From contig NZ_NNRI01000022.1 of NCBI RefSeq assembly GCF_002270415.1, positions 620,001 to 684,000 on the forward strand: a stretch of 64,000 bases of DNA, read 5' to 3'. A model generated the notes under the pieces. That model did no database searches, was not told the origin of the DNA, and saw only the letters and a program-made list of their open reading frames with translations. The stretch is from Mesorhizobium sophorae. GTDB taxonomy: Bacteria > Pseudomonadota > Alphaproteobacteria > Rhizobiales > Rhizobiaceae. Every line of letters starts with the position of its first letter. Within the stretch, counting starts at the first letter, position 1. Positions 17,805-26,009 of this stretch are shown one piece after another. A program made the translations under genes and the position numbers.

Positions 17805-18707
17805 ATGGAATTGAAGCCGTCCGGAAGCTTGAAAATCGATACGTTCTCGATGCGCGTCGGCGACATCGAAAGCGTCGAACTGGATCGCTTGCACGCGCTC
17901 TCGCTCTCCGTGGGATGGCCGCATCGCGCCGAGGACTGGCAATTCCTGCGCGAGTCGGGAGAAGGGTTCGTGGCGCTCGATGAGATCGGCCGAGTTCTCG
18001 GTTCGGCCATGTGGTTCGCGCATGGTGCCGATTTCGCAACCGTGGGCATGGTCATCACCTCGCCGCGGCTCCAGACCCTGGGGGCGGGGCAATGGCTGAT
18101 GAAGCGGGTCTTCGACAAGGTCGTCGGCCGTGATCTGCGCCTCAATGCAACGCGCGCGGCAAGGCGGCTCTATCTCTCGCTCGACTTCCAGCCGGAGAAG
18201 ACCGTTTATCAATGCCAGGGCATCGCCCGCGTGCCGACGACGGGTTGGCCGGCAAATATTCGAGGCGATGTCCGGACTTTGGACGCAAGGGATATTCCCG
18301 CCGTGATCGCGCTCGACGCGGCAGCATTTGGCGTAAGGCGGACGGCGCTCGTCGAACAGCTTTTCGCCCTCTCGGCCGGCTATGGTCTTTTCAAGAATGG
18401 CAGGCTGAACGCATTCGCGCTCTGTCGGCCGTTCGGGCGGGGCCATGTCGTGGGGCCGGTTGTGGCGGAAAGCGACGCGGATGCCGTGGCGATCGTGCGG
18501 CCGCACGTGGCCGACCATTCGGGGGCCTTCCTGCGCATAGACACCGACATGGACAAAGGCGAGTTCGCCGCCTTTCTGTCGCACAGCGGAATGCCCGTTT
18601 TCGACACGGTGCTCACCATGTCGATGGGCAAACGCCTCGCCAATTTTGCCGTCGGTGGTGCATCTGCGCCGGTGACCTATGGCCTCGCCAGTCAAACTCT
18701 CGGGTAG
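17805..18707 (+). CDS. GNAT family N-acetyltransferase, two-domain (copy 2)
   Basis: This 300-aa paralogue of the GNAT encoded at 7840-8679 has the same order of motifs: ALSLSVGWPHRAEDW, VALDEIGRV, the C-terminal CRPFGRGHVVGPVV and the ending YGLASQTLG. Its acetyl-CoA loop is altered (SPRLQTLGAGQWLM; copy 1 has RNERGKGLGRRLM), so catalysis may be changed. It diverges from the ArgE-like gene across 242 bp. Two such enzymes bracket the catabolic genes. Confidence 0.83.
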   Translation: MELKPSGSLKIDTFSMRVGDIESVELDRLHALSLSVGWPHRAEDWQFLRESGEGFVALDEIGRVLGSAMWFAHGADFATVGMVITSPRLQTLGAGQWLMKRVFDKVVGRDLRLNATRAARRLYLSLDFQPEKTVYQCQGIARVPTTGWPANIRGDVRTLDARDIPAVIALDAAAFGVRRTALVEQLFALSAGYGLFKNGRLNAFALCRPFGRGHVVGPVVAESDADAVAIVRPHVADHSGAFLRIDTDMDKGEFAAFLSHSGMPVFDTVLTMSMGKRLANFAVGGASAPVTYGLASQTLG

Positions 18708-19156
18708 TCTAGTCCAGGGCGCGGGCCGGCGCGGCGGTTCACGCCGGCACAATCGCGGCGCTAGCTGGGAGAACTGACATCGAGGCGAGACGGCTTTTTT
18801 GCAACCATGCTGGACCAACGCAGCAGACCAAACTGGAAGTGTTACAGCCTTCCAAATTGCTTAAGGGGGCGTGGATCAATAGGGGTCATAGAATTAGCCG
18901 AGTTTCGATGGTGAAGCGTCGCGGAACCATACGAAACGATGCGGGAAGATTTCTGATTTTGGCCCACGAAAAACTAAATAAAATCAACGTTCTTGATACG
19001 TCCTCCGGGCCCACCATAACCTTTGATTTTTGAGGCGGCAAATCACGGCTGCTTCATGCCACAATCATTCTCTGACGCAGCTGCGGAATAGAGAAGCAGA
19101 GAGAATGCTAAGCCTGGACGTCAAATCGCGCCGGGCAGACCCTGTTGTGGACAAGA
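18708..19156. other. Intergenic region with no recognised gene
   Basis: About 450 bp separate the GNAT stop from the porin terminator. A 7-bp GC-rich stem (gccggcg / cgccggc) at 18725-18748 may end the GNAT transcript. A 64-codon open frame at 18839-19033 has no ribosome site or recognisable composition and is not called. Confidence 0.35.
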
Positions 19157-19182
19157 AAACCCGGCGGCAACCCGCCGGGTTT
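19157..19182 (-). terminator. Rho-independent terminator of the porin gene
   Basis: A perfect 11-bp stem (aaacccggcgg / ccgccgggttt) with a 4-base loop lies 23 bp beyond the porin stop. On the minus strand the stem is followed by TTTTCTTGT, so it reads as a classical intrinsic terminator for the leftward porin transcript. Confidence 0.85.
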
Positions 19183-19205
19183 CGGTTTCGCCGAAGCGAG
19201 ACCTG

Positions 19206-20354
19206 TTAGAAGTCGCGCTGGAAGCGGAGCATACCACCGACGCTGTTCTCCTTGTCGGCAGGCGTAAACGCGGGGTTGACAAAGTCAACATCGCCAAACC
19301 GGCCTGCATGGAGATAGTCGACTTCGGCCGTGACCGTGAAGCCGGGAACAACGTTGTAAGCGACGTTCGCTGCAACGCCGAGGTTCTTCCAGTCGTCAGC
19401 AGACACCTGAAGGTTGAACGAGGTCTTCTCGTTGAACTTGTAGGTGCCACCGCCCCACACTGCCCAGTTGCCGCCCCACTGCTTGTAGAAGCCGCGACCG
19501 TTGGCCGGGAAAGCCAAGGTCGTGTCGCTGAGGTTGTCGTCGGTGCCGTAGCCGGCCATGACCCACAGTTGCAGAGCGTCAGACACGTTCACGTCCAAGC
19601 GGGCCTTGAAGGCGACTTCTTCGTAGTTGCTGTCATAAGCGACGACACCGGTGATGGCGCCCCAGCCCTGCGTCCACTTCACACCGCCGACGACATGCGG
19701 AACGTAGCTGTCGATCGTGTAGGCGCCATAGCCTTCTTCGAGCGAGACGACGGCTGAGAAGCCGTTGCCAGCGTCGAAGTAGTACTGGATGACGTTGGTA
19801 TCGAAAACGCCGTAGGGAACCAGCGTATCCTGGAGGACGTTGCCGGCGTAGCCGATGAACGTATCGAAGGCCGATTCGTCCTTGCCGACGCGCAGACCAC
19901 CGAGCTGGATCCAGGCGAAGTTCAGCTCGAGGTCCTTATTGTGAGCCTCGTTGCCGAACTCGTCACCGAAGCCGTTGGAATTACCGAATTTGAAGCGGGT
20001 CTCGGTGTAGGTCTTCAAGGTACCGAGTTCGGTTTCCTGGCCGGTCCAGGTCTTCAGCGTGAAGCGGGTGTTCTTGAAGTACGTGCTGTTGTGATCTCCA
20101 TCCTGATGATCCGCGGATTTCGCACCATCGAACGAGCCGGTGTCACCGATGCCGATGTCGTAGCGGACATAGCCGCCAATGCGCAGGCAGGTTTCGGTGC
20201 CGGGGATGTAGAAGTAGCCAACGCCGTACACGTCGCAAATCTTGACGTATTCAGCGGGTTCCGGCTCGGCGACGACGACGGCGTCGGCGGCGCGCGCACC
20301 GGAAACAGCGATTAGAGCCGCAGCGGAGCTGAGAAGAAGGCTCTTGATGTTCAT
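19206..20354 (-). CDS. Rhizobial outer-membrane porin (Porin_2 / Omp2b type)
   Basis: This 382-aa general diffusion porin has a Sec signal peptide (MNIKSLLLSSAAALIAVSGARA) followed by DAVVVAEPEPAEYVKICD, the hallmark mature N-terminus of Brucella/Rhizobium porins. TCLRIGGYVRYDIG and the terminal aromatic (MLRFQRDF) are typical of a 16-strand beta barrel. The ATG at 20354 follows GGAG by seven bases. It is monocistronic, with an intrinsic terminator downstream. Length matches the family. Confidence 0.95.
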   Translation of the reverse strand: MNIKSLLLSSAAALIAVSGARAADAVVVAEPEPAEYVKICDVYGVGYFYIPGTETCLRIGGYVRYDIGIGDTGSFDGAKSADHQDGDHNSTYFKNTRFTLKTWTGQETELGTLKTYTETRFKFGNSNGFGDEFGNEAHNKDLELNFAWIQLGGLRVGKDESAFDTFIGYAGNVLQDTLVPYGVFDTNVIQYYFDAGNGFSAVVSLEEGYGAYTIDSYVPHVVGGVKWTQGWGAITGVVAYDSNYEEVAFKARLDVNVSDALQLWVMAGYGTDDNLSDTTLAFPANGRGFYKQWGGNWAVWGGGTYKFNEKTSFNLQVSADDWKNLGVAANVAYNVVPGFTVTAEVDYLHAGRFGDVDFVNPAFTPADKENSVGGMLRFQRDF

Positions 20355-20559
20355 TTTCAAACTCCAGCTTCAAAGTGGGTGCCGTGGATCTACCGGCCTC
20401 CGAAAAAGATGAGTGACACCTTTCCAAGTGTGAGATTTACGCTCGCGCTGAGTCACCACAATCGAAATCGGCCGCAACGAAATCAGTCGAGACGACATTG
20501 CCCAAACGATGTGACAAAAAAGGTACTATTTCGTTTCAACCCTAGGCCGCAGTAACGAT

Positions 20560-20778
20560 TTAACCGTCTGAGCCAGATAGCGATAGCGGCGCGTTTAACG
20601 AAGAAGCCCATGAAGTTGGCCAGCAGCTTGTCGTAGCGGGTTGCGACACGGCGGACCTGCTTGAGCTTGGTTGAAGAAGCGCTCGATGATGTTGCTCTTT
20701 GTAGAGAGTGTCGTAGGGACGTTGGACCTTGCGGTTGCGCTTCGGTGGGATGACAATTTCGGCCCCTGTTTCAGCGAT
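20560..20778 (-). pseudogene. IS5-type transposase remnant (C-terminal part, frameshifted)
   Basis: Reading leftward, three frames give consecutive parts of an IS5-type transposase: AETGAEIVIPPKRNRKVQ and RPYDTLYKE, then NIIERFFN, then RRVATRYDKLLANFMGFF and AAIAIWL. At least two frameshifts separate the parts and the N-terminal two thirds are missing, so it is a decayed fragment. No terminal inverted repeats were found. It lies in the 600-bp gap upstream of the porin; the remaining gap (20355-20559 and 20779-20962) shows no gene. Confidence 0.8.
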
Positions 20779-20962
20779 CTTTTCCTAACGGAACGTTGTC
20801 ATGGCGAACTCCCTGGTTGGAGCCGGCTGATACACCCTTTTCGCCCAATTCTTACATTTTGCGCATTAAGAGGCACGAATACGAGGACCAGGCATTCAGC
20901 CAGCCGTAGCCGGTGTCCCAGCTGAGATAATAGTCAACGAATAAGACAGCATTCCTCAAAAA

Positions 20963-21301
20963 TCAGTGCTGCAAGTCATATGCTTGCCCCGTCGATCGTA
21001 GTTGCTCAAGTGTTTTTCCTGCGCAACTTCCCGACCCGTCTGCGCCCACCGGATCGGCCTTGCCTCTTACAGTTATGGTGCCGGCCAGCCTGTCCGGCGA
21101 AATATAGACGGCAACCCCGTCTTGGCTAATTGTGGACAAATAGAAAGCACGATGCAGACCGCTAACCTCGCAATGCACCAAGAAGGGAAAGTCATCAAAT
21201 GATCCCTCGCTGGAATGCGCGATGGCCGCAAACTGCGATAACGCAATGGCAGCCAAAGCTGCTCTTACGCGAGGATTTCGCCAAGACGCGACATATGCCA
21301 T
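20963..21301 (-). CDS. Small secreted protein of unknown function
   Basis: With the ATG at 21301 the product is 112 aa. It starts MAYVASWRNPRVRAALAAIA and continues into ALSQFAAIAHSS, which looks like a Sec signal peptide. The mature part (CEVSGLHRAFYLSTI, VAVYISPDRLAGTITVRG, GSCAGKTLEQLRSTGQAYDL) has two cysteines that could pair. I recognise no family. The ribosome site is weak, so a longer start is possible. Confidence 0.55.
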   Translation of the reverse strand: MAYVASWRNPRVRAALAAIALSQFAAIAHSSEGSFDDFPFLVHCEVSGLHRAFYLSTISQDGVAVYISPDRLAGTITVRGKADPVGADGSGSCAGKTLEQLRSTGQAYDLQH

Positions 21302-21564
21302 TGATTGGAACCCCGCTTGCTCGCCGTTATCCTTGATCGCCCGGTTGTGACGGTGGTGGTGCGGACAACCACGCCATTCCCACATCCGCACTATGAGCCG
21401 CTCTTCGAAAACCAAGTTCCGCACATAACAAGTTTCGCGCATATAGTGTCATTTGGCAAGTTCAGGACCAGCGAGTGCAATCGAAAAATAGCGCTTCATG
21501 GTATGTGTCCTCCCAAAAATCCCCACCTCAGCTCGGGCGCCTTCGGCTGCCTAGTGTCTCGCTC

Positions 21565-21705
21565 TTACTCTAAAAGTTTGAACCCTTGTTCCACGGGCGC
21601 CGTGCTGGGGATGTCGCCAGAACGCTTCACCGTATCTGCCTTATCTAGTAGTGCCGCGAACAATGCCTGGATCGGCTTGCTCTGCATCGCGGATTGTGCG
21701 GGCAT
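21565..21705 (-). CDS. Possible 46-aa small protein downstream of the peptidase gene
   Basis: A 46-codon frame starts MPAQSAMQSKPIQALFAALL and ends GFKLLE. An AAGGA site lies seven bases before the ATG, and an in-frame TGA lies shortly upstream. It is 28 bp beyond the stop of the lipoprotein metallopeptidase gene on the same strand. No family is recognised. The stretch 21302-21564 next to it holds nothing I can identify. Confidence 0.3.
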   Translation of the reverse strand: MPAQSAMQSKPIQALFAALLDKADTVKRSGDIPSTAPVEQGFKLLE

Positions 21706-21732
21706 CGTGGATGTCCTTGATGGGCGATCAAG

Positions 21733-22803
21733 TCAATCACACGTGGCCGCAGCCTCAAGCGCTTCGGCACGGGAAGGTTTGTGCAAATCCGCGATCCGCC
21801 GAACAGAAGCGTAGAACCTTGGATAGTCGCCGGAACACAGATCGAACAAGCGAAGAAACGCCGGAACCTGTTCGCCATAGACAGCGGTCGCGGCGAGCTT
21901 TGCATTGTTGATCGGGGCATCGAACCACGCGTCGTACCCCCGGTATCCGGCCCAGCGCTTGTCGCGCATTTGCCGGTAACGCGTCAGCAGCTTGTCGATC
22001 GTGGCTGCCTTGGCAGCCGCCATCTGCTCCGGGGTACGGGGACTTGCATAGACCTGCCCTAACTCGTCCCGCGTTTTCGACACCAGTCCAAGAAAATCGG
22101 CACGGCGCTTGCGATCGGCTTCGTAGCGGCGCAATCCGGCGTGATCGCCAGCGGCGCGCAGCCATTTCCTTACGCCGGTGGTTTCGACGGCGACCGCGAA
22201 AGCCTCATTGAATGCGGAGTCGTCATTCACATAGATGCGCTGATGCGCCAGTTCATGAAAGACAAGGCTTGCGAGATACGTGTCGTCCTGACGAAGCATG
22301 GTGCTTAGCAGCGGGTCACTGGACCAGCCCAAGGTGGAATAGGCGGTGATGCCTGTGACATAGACGTCCAGCCCCTGCCGATGAAGTTCGACAGCGCTTT
22401 CAGTCGCGGATTTCCGAGCAAAGTAACCCCGGTACGGAACGCAGCCGAAAACCGGAAAGCACCAGGTAAGTGGCGTCAGGGAGAATTGCGGCGCCGCAAA
22501 AACGGCCCAGGTCACAGCGTCCCGACCGATGTCAACATAGCTGCGGTAGCTGCTGTTGTCGGGCAGTGCCAGTTCATCTGTGGCAAACCGACGTATGGCG
22601 CTCGCCGACGTCAACTTGGCGCGCAATGCCTCGGGCGTGGAAGGATCATGGATCAGTTTTCCAACATTTTCGCGCGCCGCCATGATCTGCACATGACCCT
22701 CCAGGGACTGCGCGTAGTAGGAAATGCTTGTGCAGCCGGTCACCCCGGACGCCATGATCACCGCGGCAAGCAATCGAAAAACGCGCTTCACCAGCTTGCC
22801 CAC
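21733..22803 (-). CDS. Lipoprotein zinc aminopeptidase (PF10023-like)
   Basis: From a GTG at 22803 the product is 356 aa. It begins with a lipoprotein signal (MGKLVKRVFRLLAAVIMASG, then VTGC; Cys at residue 24). The catalytic zinc motif HELAH occurs in LVFHELAHQRIYV, followed by the third ligand region FNEAFAVAVETTGV. This is the pattern of the predicted aminopeptidase family PF10023. GGAGAAG lies about eight bases before the GTG; an ATG at 22839 would place extra residues before the signal. It is probably membrane-anchored in the periplasm. Confidence 0.85.
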   Translation of the reverse strand: MGKLVKRVFRLLAAVIMASGVTGCTSISYYAQSLEGHVQIMAARENVGKLIHDPSTPEALRAKLTSASAIRRFATDELALPDNSSYRSYVDIGRDAVTWAVFAAPQFSLTPLTWCFPVFGCVPYRGYFARKSATESAVELHRQGLDVYVTGITAYSTLGWSSDPLLSTMLRQDDTYLASLVFHELAHQRIYVNDDSAFNEAFAVAVETTGVRKWLRAAGDHAGLRRYEADRKRRADFLGLVSKTRDELGQVYASPRTPEQMAAAKAATIDKLLTRYRQMRDKRWAGYRGYDAWFDAPINNAKLAATAVYGEQVPAFLRLFDLCSGDYPRFYASVRRIADLHKPSRAEALEAAATCD

Positions 22804-23106
22804 CGCTTGCTCTTCTCCCCATGGAGCAAATATCCCCATTGCCCCGGGTCTCAAACAGGCGCACCAATTTTCGTCAAGGTCTGGAAGGGGTCGCGGGGTC
22901 GAAATTTCGACTTTGGCAGGTTTGGCAAATGCGGGCCTTTCGCCTACGAGTTGACGGATGTCCCATCGCGAGACGGAGTCCGCAAGATGCGGGCTGTCCA
23001 CTGGGGTGCCAAATTCCCCCAAGCTGCCGGTCTGCTGCCGGCCCTATCTCAGCCCTTCGATGTTACCAGTAGGTGTGGCTGTTCTGAGCGCGGAGCAGAC
23101 AGGACG

Positions 23107-24258
23107 TCACGATGCGGATGCCGCGACCTTGGAAGGCACGCCGCGTCCGAACTCGACGTCCCAGCTTCGCTCCACCGGTGCGGCTTCGCCACTTAACCCG
23201 AGTTTGGGGAAAAGCAGTTCGGCGACGTTGAACGCCTCTTCCAGGTGCGGGTAGCCGGACGCTATGATCGTTTCGATGCCGATGTCCTGATACTCACGTA
23301 TGCGCGCTGCAACATTGTCGGGATTGCCGACCAGCGCCGTTCCCGCGCCGCCACGCACCAGCCCAGGTCCAGCCCACAGATTCGGGCCGACAACCAGCCG
23401 GTCGCGCCGGCGCTGATGAAGTGCCGACATGCGCTTCTGCCCAACGGATTCCGAGATGTGGACAAATCCGTTCTGGGCTTCGGCGATCAGGTCGTCGGTG
23501 ACGTGGCTGATCAGCCGGTCAGCGGCAGCCCAGGCCTCATCCTCCGTTTCGCGTACGATCAGATGAATGCGAAGGCCGAAACGGATCGTGCGGCCTTGTG
23601 CAGCCGTTGCTTTCCTCACGCGATCGATCTTCTCGGCAAGCTGGTCCACCGGTTCGCCCCAGCTCAGATAGGCGTCCACATGCTTGGCGGCGATCGCAAT
23701 GCCGGCATCGGAAGAGCCTCCGAACCAGAGTGGCGGATGGGGTTGCTGAACCGGCGGGAAGGAAATGTCGGTGCCGTGAGCAGAAAGGTACTTGCCCTCG
23801 AAATCCGCTGGCTCACCCGAGAGGATCCGCCGCCAAATGGTCAGGAACTCGTCGGTTTGCGCATAGCGCTCGTCATGGCTGAGCTTGTTGCCGTCGCCGG
23901 CGAGGTCGGCTGGATCCGCACCGGTGACGACATTGAGCAGGACGCGGCCGCCGGAGATGCGGTCCAGGGTGGCGGCATGACGCGCAAACAGGGCCGGTGT
24001 TCCGCTGCCCGGCCGAAGCGCGACGAGGAACTTCAGCCGTTCGGTGAGCGGGATCAGCCCGGCCGCCACGATCCAGGCGTCCTCACACCGCGTCCCGGTG
24101 GGCAGCAGCACGCCCTTGAAGCCAAGCCGGTCGGCGGCCTGGGCGATCTCCTTGAGATAGCCGAAGGTTGCCGGCCGGTGCCGCTCGTCGGTGCCGAGGT
24201 ACGGTCCATCGCCATGCGTCGGCAGGTACCAGTAGAGGTCGAGCGGCTTGCTGGGCAT
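23107..24258 (-). CDS. ssuD: FMNH2-dependent alkanesulfonate monooxygenase
   Basis: This 383-aa luciferase-fold monooxygenase releases sulfite from alkanesulfonates using reduced flavin. It starts LDLYWYLPTHGDGPYLGT and has LKFLVALRPGSGTPALFARH, LNVVTGADPADLAGDG, PPLWFGGSSDAG and the terminal GYPHLEEAFNVAELLFP, all SsuD hallmarks. It is the last gene of tauABC-ssuD. No flavin reductase (SsuE) gene is nearby, so reduced FMN must come from elsewhere. Confidence 0.95.
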   Translation of the reverse strand: MPSKPLDLYWYLPTHGDGPYLGTDERHRPATFGYLKEIAQAADRLGFKGVLLPTGTRCEDAWIVAAGLIPLTERLKFLVALRPGSGTPALFARHAATLDRISGGRVLLNVVTGADPADLAGDGNKLSHDERYAQTDEFLTIWRRILSGEPADFEGKYLSAHGTDISFPPVQQPHPPLWFGGSSDAGIAIAAKHVDAYLSWGEPVDQLAEKIDRVRKATAAQGRTIRFGLRIHLIVRETEDEAWAAADRLISHVTDDLIAEAQNGFVHISESVGQKRMSALHQRRRDRLVVGPNLWAGPGLVRGGAGTALVGNPDNVAARIREYQDIGIETIIASGYPHLEEAFNVAELLFPKLGLSGEAAPVERSWDVEFGRGVPSKVAASAS

Positions 24259-24302
24259 CGGATTGTTCCTTCAGCGATGTGGAATGTGTGGGCAGGCAAG
24301 CG

Positions 24303-25151
24303 TCAGAGCTTGCCCTTCCAGGGGATGAGACGGTGCTCCAGCCAGCGCATGCCGCTGGTGAAGGCAAAGGCAAGGATGGCGATGACGATGAGGCCGACGA
24401 AGACGACGTCGGTGGCGAGGAAATTGGCGGCCGACATGATCATGTAGCCAAGGCCTGACTGGGCCGCGATAAGCTCGGCCGCGACCAACGTCGACAATCC
24501 GGCACCGATGGCAATCTTCAAGCCGGTCATGATTTCCGGCAATGCGGACGGCAGGATGATGCTGGTGAACAGTTGCAGTCGGCTGGCGCCGAGCGACAGC
24601 GCGGCATTGATGCGCTCAGCCGGCACTGACCGGACACCGGCCTGTGCGGCAAAGCAGATTGGGGCAAAGGTTGACAGCGACAGGAGCACGATCTTGGAAG
24701 TCTCGCCGATGCCCAGCCAGATGATCAGCAGCGGCAGGTAGGCCAGCGGCGGCAAGCCCCAGTAGAGATCGATCGGCACGCTGAAGATGCCCTTGACCCA
24801 ACGATTGAGGCCCATCAGCAGGCCGAGCGGAATGCCAAGGAAAATGCCGACGCCGAGCGCCGCGGCGATACGGCCCAGGCTTGCCAGTGTGTGGTCGAGA
24901 AGCGTGCCGTTGGCATAGCCGTCGGCCCAGACGGCGCTGAATTGCGTCAGCACCTCGGCCGGTGACGGCAGGAACAGCGGCGACGCCCAGCCAAAGCGCG
25001 CGGCGATGAACCACAACGCGATCAGTGCAGCCAGCGTGACCAGGCTTATGCCGAGCGTGCCTGTCGACGCGGATCGGCGTGGCCGGAGGGACGGCCTGCG
25101 CTGGGTCGTCGAAGGCGAGAACGAAGTCGGGGAATTGGCGGCAAGCGTCAT
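24303..25151 (-). CDS. tauC: Taurine/alkanesulfonate ABC transporter permease
   Basis: This 282-aa inner-membrane permease of the TauC/SsuC family has about six membrane segments and the EAA loop INAALSLGASRLQLFTSIIL, with GLKIAIGAGLSTLVAAELIA close to TauC. The start at 25151 overlaps by 4 bp (ATGA) the frame that the ATPase gene would have without its frameshift. It lies 44 bp before ssuD. Confidence 0.93.
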   Translation of the reverse strand: MTLAANSPTSFSPSTTQRRPSLRPRRSASTGTLGISLVTLAALIALWFIAARFGWASPLFLPSPAEVLTQFSAVWADGYANGTLLDHTLASLGRIAAALGVGIFLGIPLGLLMGLNRWVKGIFSVPIDLYWGLPPLAYLPLLIIWLGIGETSKIVLLSLSTFAPICFAAQAGVRSVPAERINAALSLGASRLQLFTSIILPSALPEIMTGLKIAIGAGLSTLVAAELIAAQSGLGYMIMSAANFLATDVVFVGLIVIAILAFAFTSGMRWLEHRLIPWKGKL

Positions 25152-25300
25152 TGCAAGGTTCCTGTGCGGGCGCCTTCCGGCTGGTGGATCAGCGAGCGGA
25201 TTTCCTGACGCAGTTCAATGAAGCGCGGGTTGGACTGGATCGGCCCGATGTCGCCGCTCCTGGCAAACTCGCGGACGAAATCGGCCTCGAACCGGGCCAA
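25148..25300 (-). pseudogene. tauB: Out-of-frame C-terminal end of tauB
   Basis: In the frame shifted by one base relative to the tauB reading frame, this stretch encodes ARFEADFVREFARSGDIGP, then PRFIELRQEIRSLIH, and ends at a TGA overlapping the tauC ATG. That is the expected C-terminus of TauB/SsuB ATPases. The join falls in the run ccgggcc at 25292-25298, where one extra base breaks the frame. It is either a real mutation or an assembly error. Confidence 0.75.
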
Positions 25301-25943
25301 CGATACGGCCAGGCCTAGGCGACATCACAACGATTGTCGTGCCGAGCGTGAGGGCTTCCTCGATGGAATGGGTGATGAACAGGATCTGCTTGCCGGTCTT
25401 GGCCCAGACCGAGGCCAGAAGCTGCTGCATTGTCTCCCGCGTCAGGCTGTCGAGGGCGCCGAACGGCTCGTCCATCAGCAGGATCTTCGGATCGGTGGCC
25501 AGGGCTCGCGCGATGCCGACGCGCTGGCGCATGCCGCCGGACAGTTCATAGGGCGGCTTTTCGGCGAAATCGGCGAGCCCGACCAGTTCCAGCAGACGCC
25601 TTGATCGCTCATGGCGTTCGCTGCGCCGCACGCCCCGGTATTTCAGGCCGAGAGCAACATTGTCCAGCACATTGGCCCAGGGCAACAAGGTATCCTTCTG
25701 GAAGACGACACCACGATCGCCGCCGGGCGCGACAATCTCTTTTCCATCCAGTGTGATCGTGCCCTCGGTGAGCGGCAGGAAGCCGGCGATCGCGTTGAGC
25801 AATGTCGACTTGCCGCATCCGGAAGCACCGACGGCGACGACAATGGAATCAGGTGCAATGTCGAGCGAGACGTGATCGAGCGCGTGAACGTCCTGGCCGT
25901 CGGAAGCTGGAAAGGTGACGCTGGCGTCGCGAATTCGAAGCAT
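25215..25943 (-). CDS. tauB: Taurine/sulfonate ABC transporter ATP-binding protein, C-terminus frameshifted
   Basis: The 242-aa open frame has Walker A VGASGCGKSTLLN, the Q-loop VVFQKDTLLPW, signature LSGGMRQRVGIARALA, Walker B ILLMDEPFGALD and the switch His in FITHSIEEAL. Up to MSPRPGRIV it matches TauB/SsuB; the last 30 or so residues (PVRGRFRPRVCQ and on) do not, and the genuine end lies in another frame (25148-25300). All nucleotide-binding motifs are intact, so the truncated product might still work. It lies between tauA and tauC. Confidence 0.88.
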   Translation of the reverse strand: MLRIRDASVTFPASDGQDVHALDHVSLDIAPDSIVVAVGASGCGKSTLLNAIAGFLPLTEGTITLDGKEIVAPGGDRGVVFQKDTLLPWANVLDNVALGLKYRGVRRSERHERSRRLLELVGLADFAEKPPYELSGGMRQRVGIARALATDPKILLMDEPFGALDSLTRETMQQLLASVWAKTGKQILFITHSIEEALTLGTTIVVMSPRPGRIVGPVRGRFRPRVCQERRHRADPVQPALH

Positions 25944-25959
25944 GGTGGCCTCCAGGCAG

Positions 25960-25988
25960 TCTGGCTGGCGATATTGCCGCCAGCCAGA
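25960..25988 (-). terminator. Stem-loop between tauA and tauB
   Basis: A perfect 11-bp inverted repeat (tctggctggcg / cgccagccaga) with a 7-base loop fills the gap between the binding-protein gene and the ATPase gene. No T tract follows, so partial termination or protection of the tauA mRNA is more likely than full termination. Confidence 0.55.
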
Positions 25989-26009
25989 GCCGAATGTCGT
26001 TCAAGGATT

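Noticed and set aside
18839..19033. 64-codon open frame in the gap after the second GNAT gene
   Set aside because: It starts with GTG without a ribosome site and shows no recognisable motif.
21305..21814. 169-codon + strand frame overlapping the 3' end of the metallopeptidase gene
   Set aside because: No ribosome site or family pattern; the opposite strand carries a lipoprotein metallopeptidase with clear motifs.
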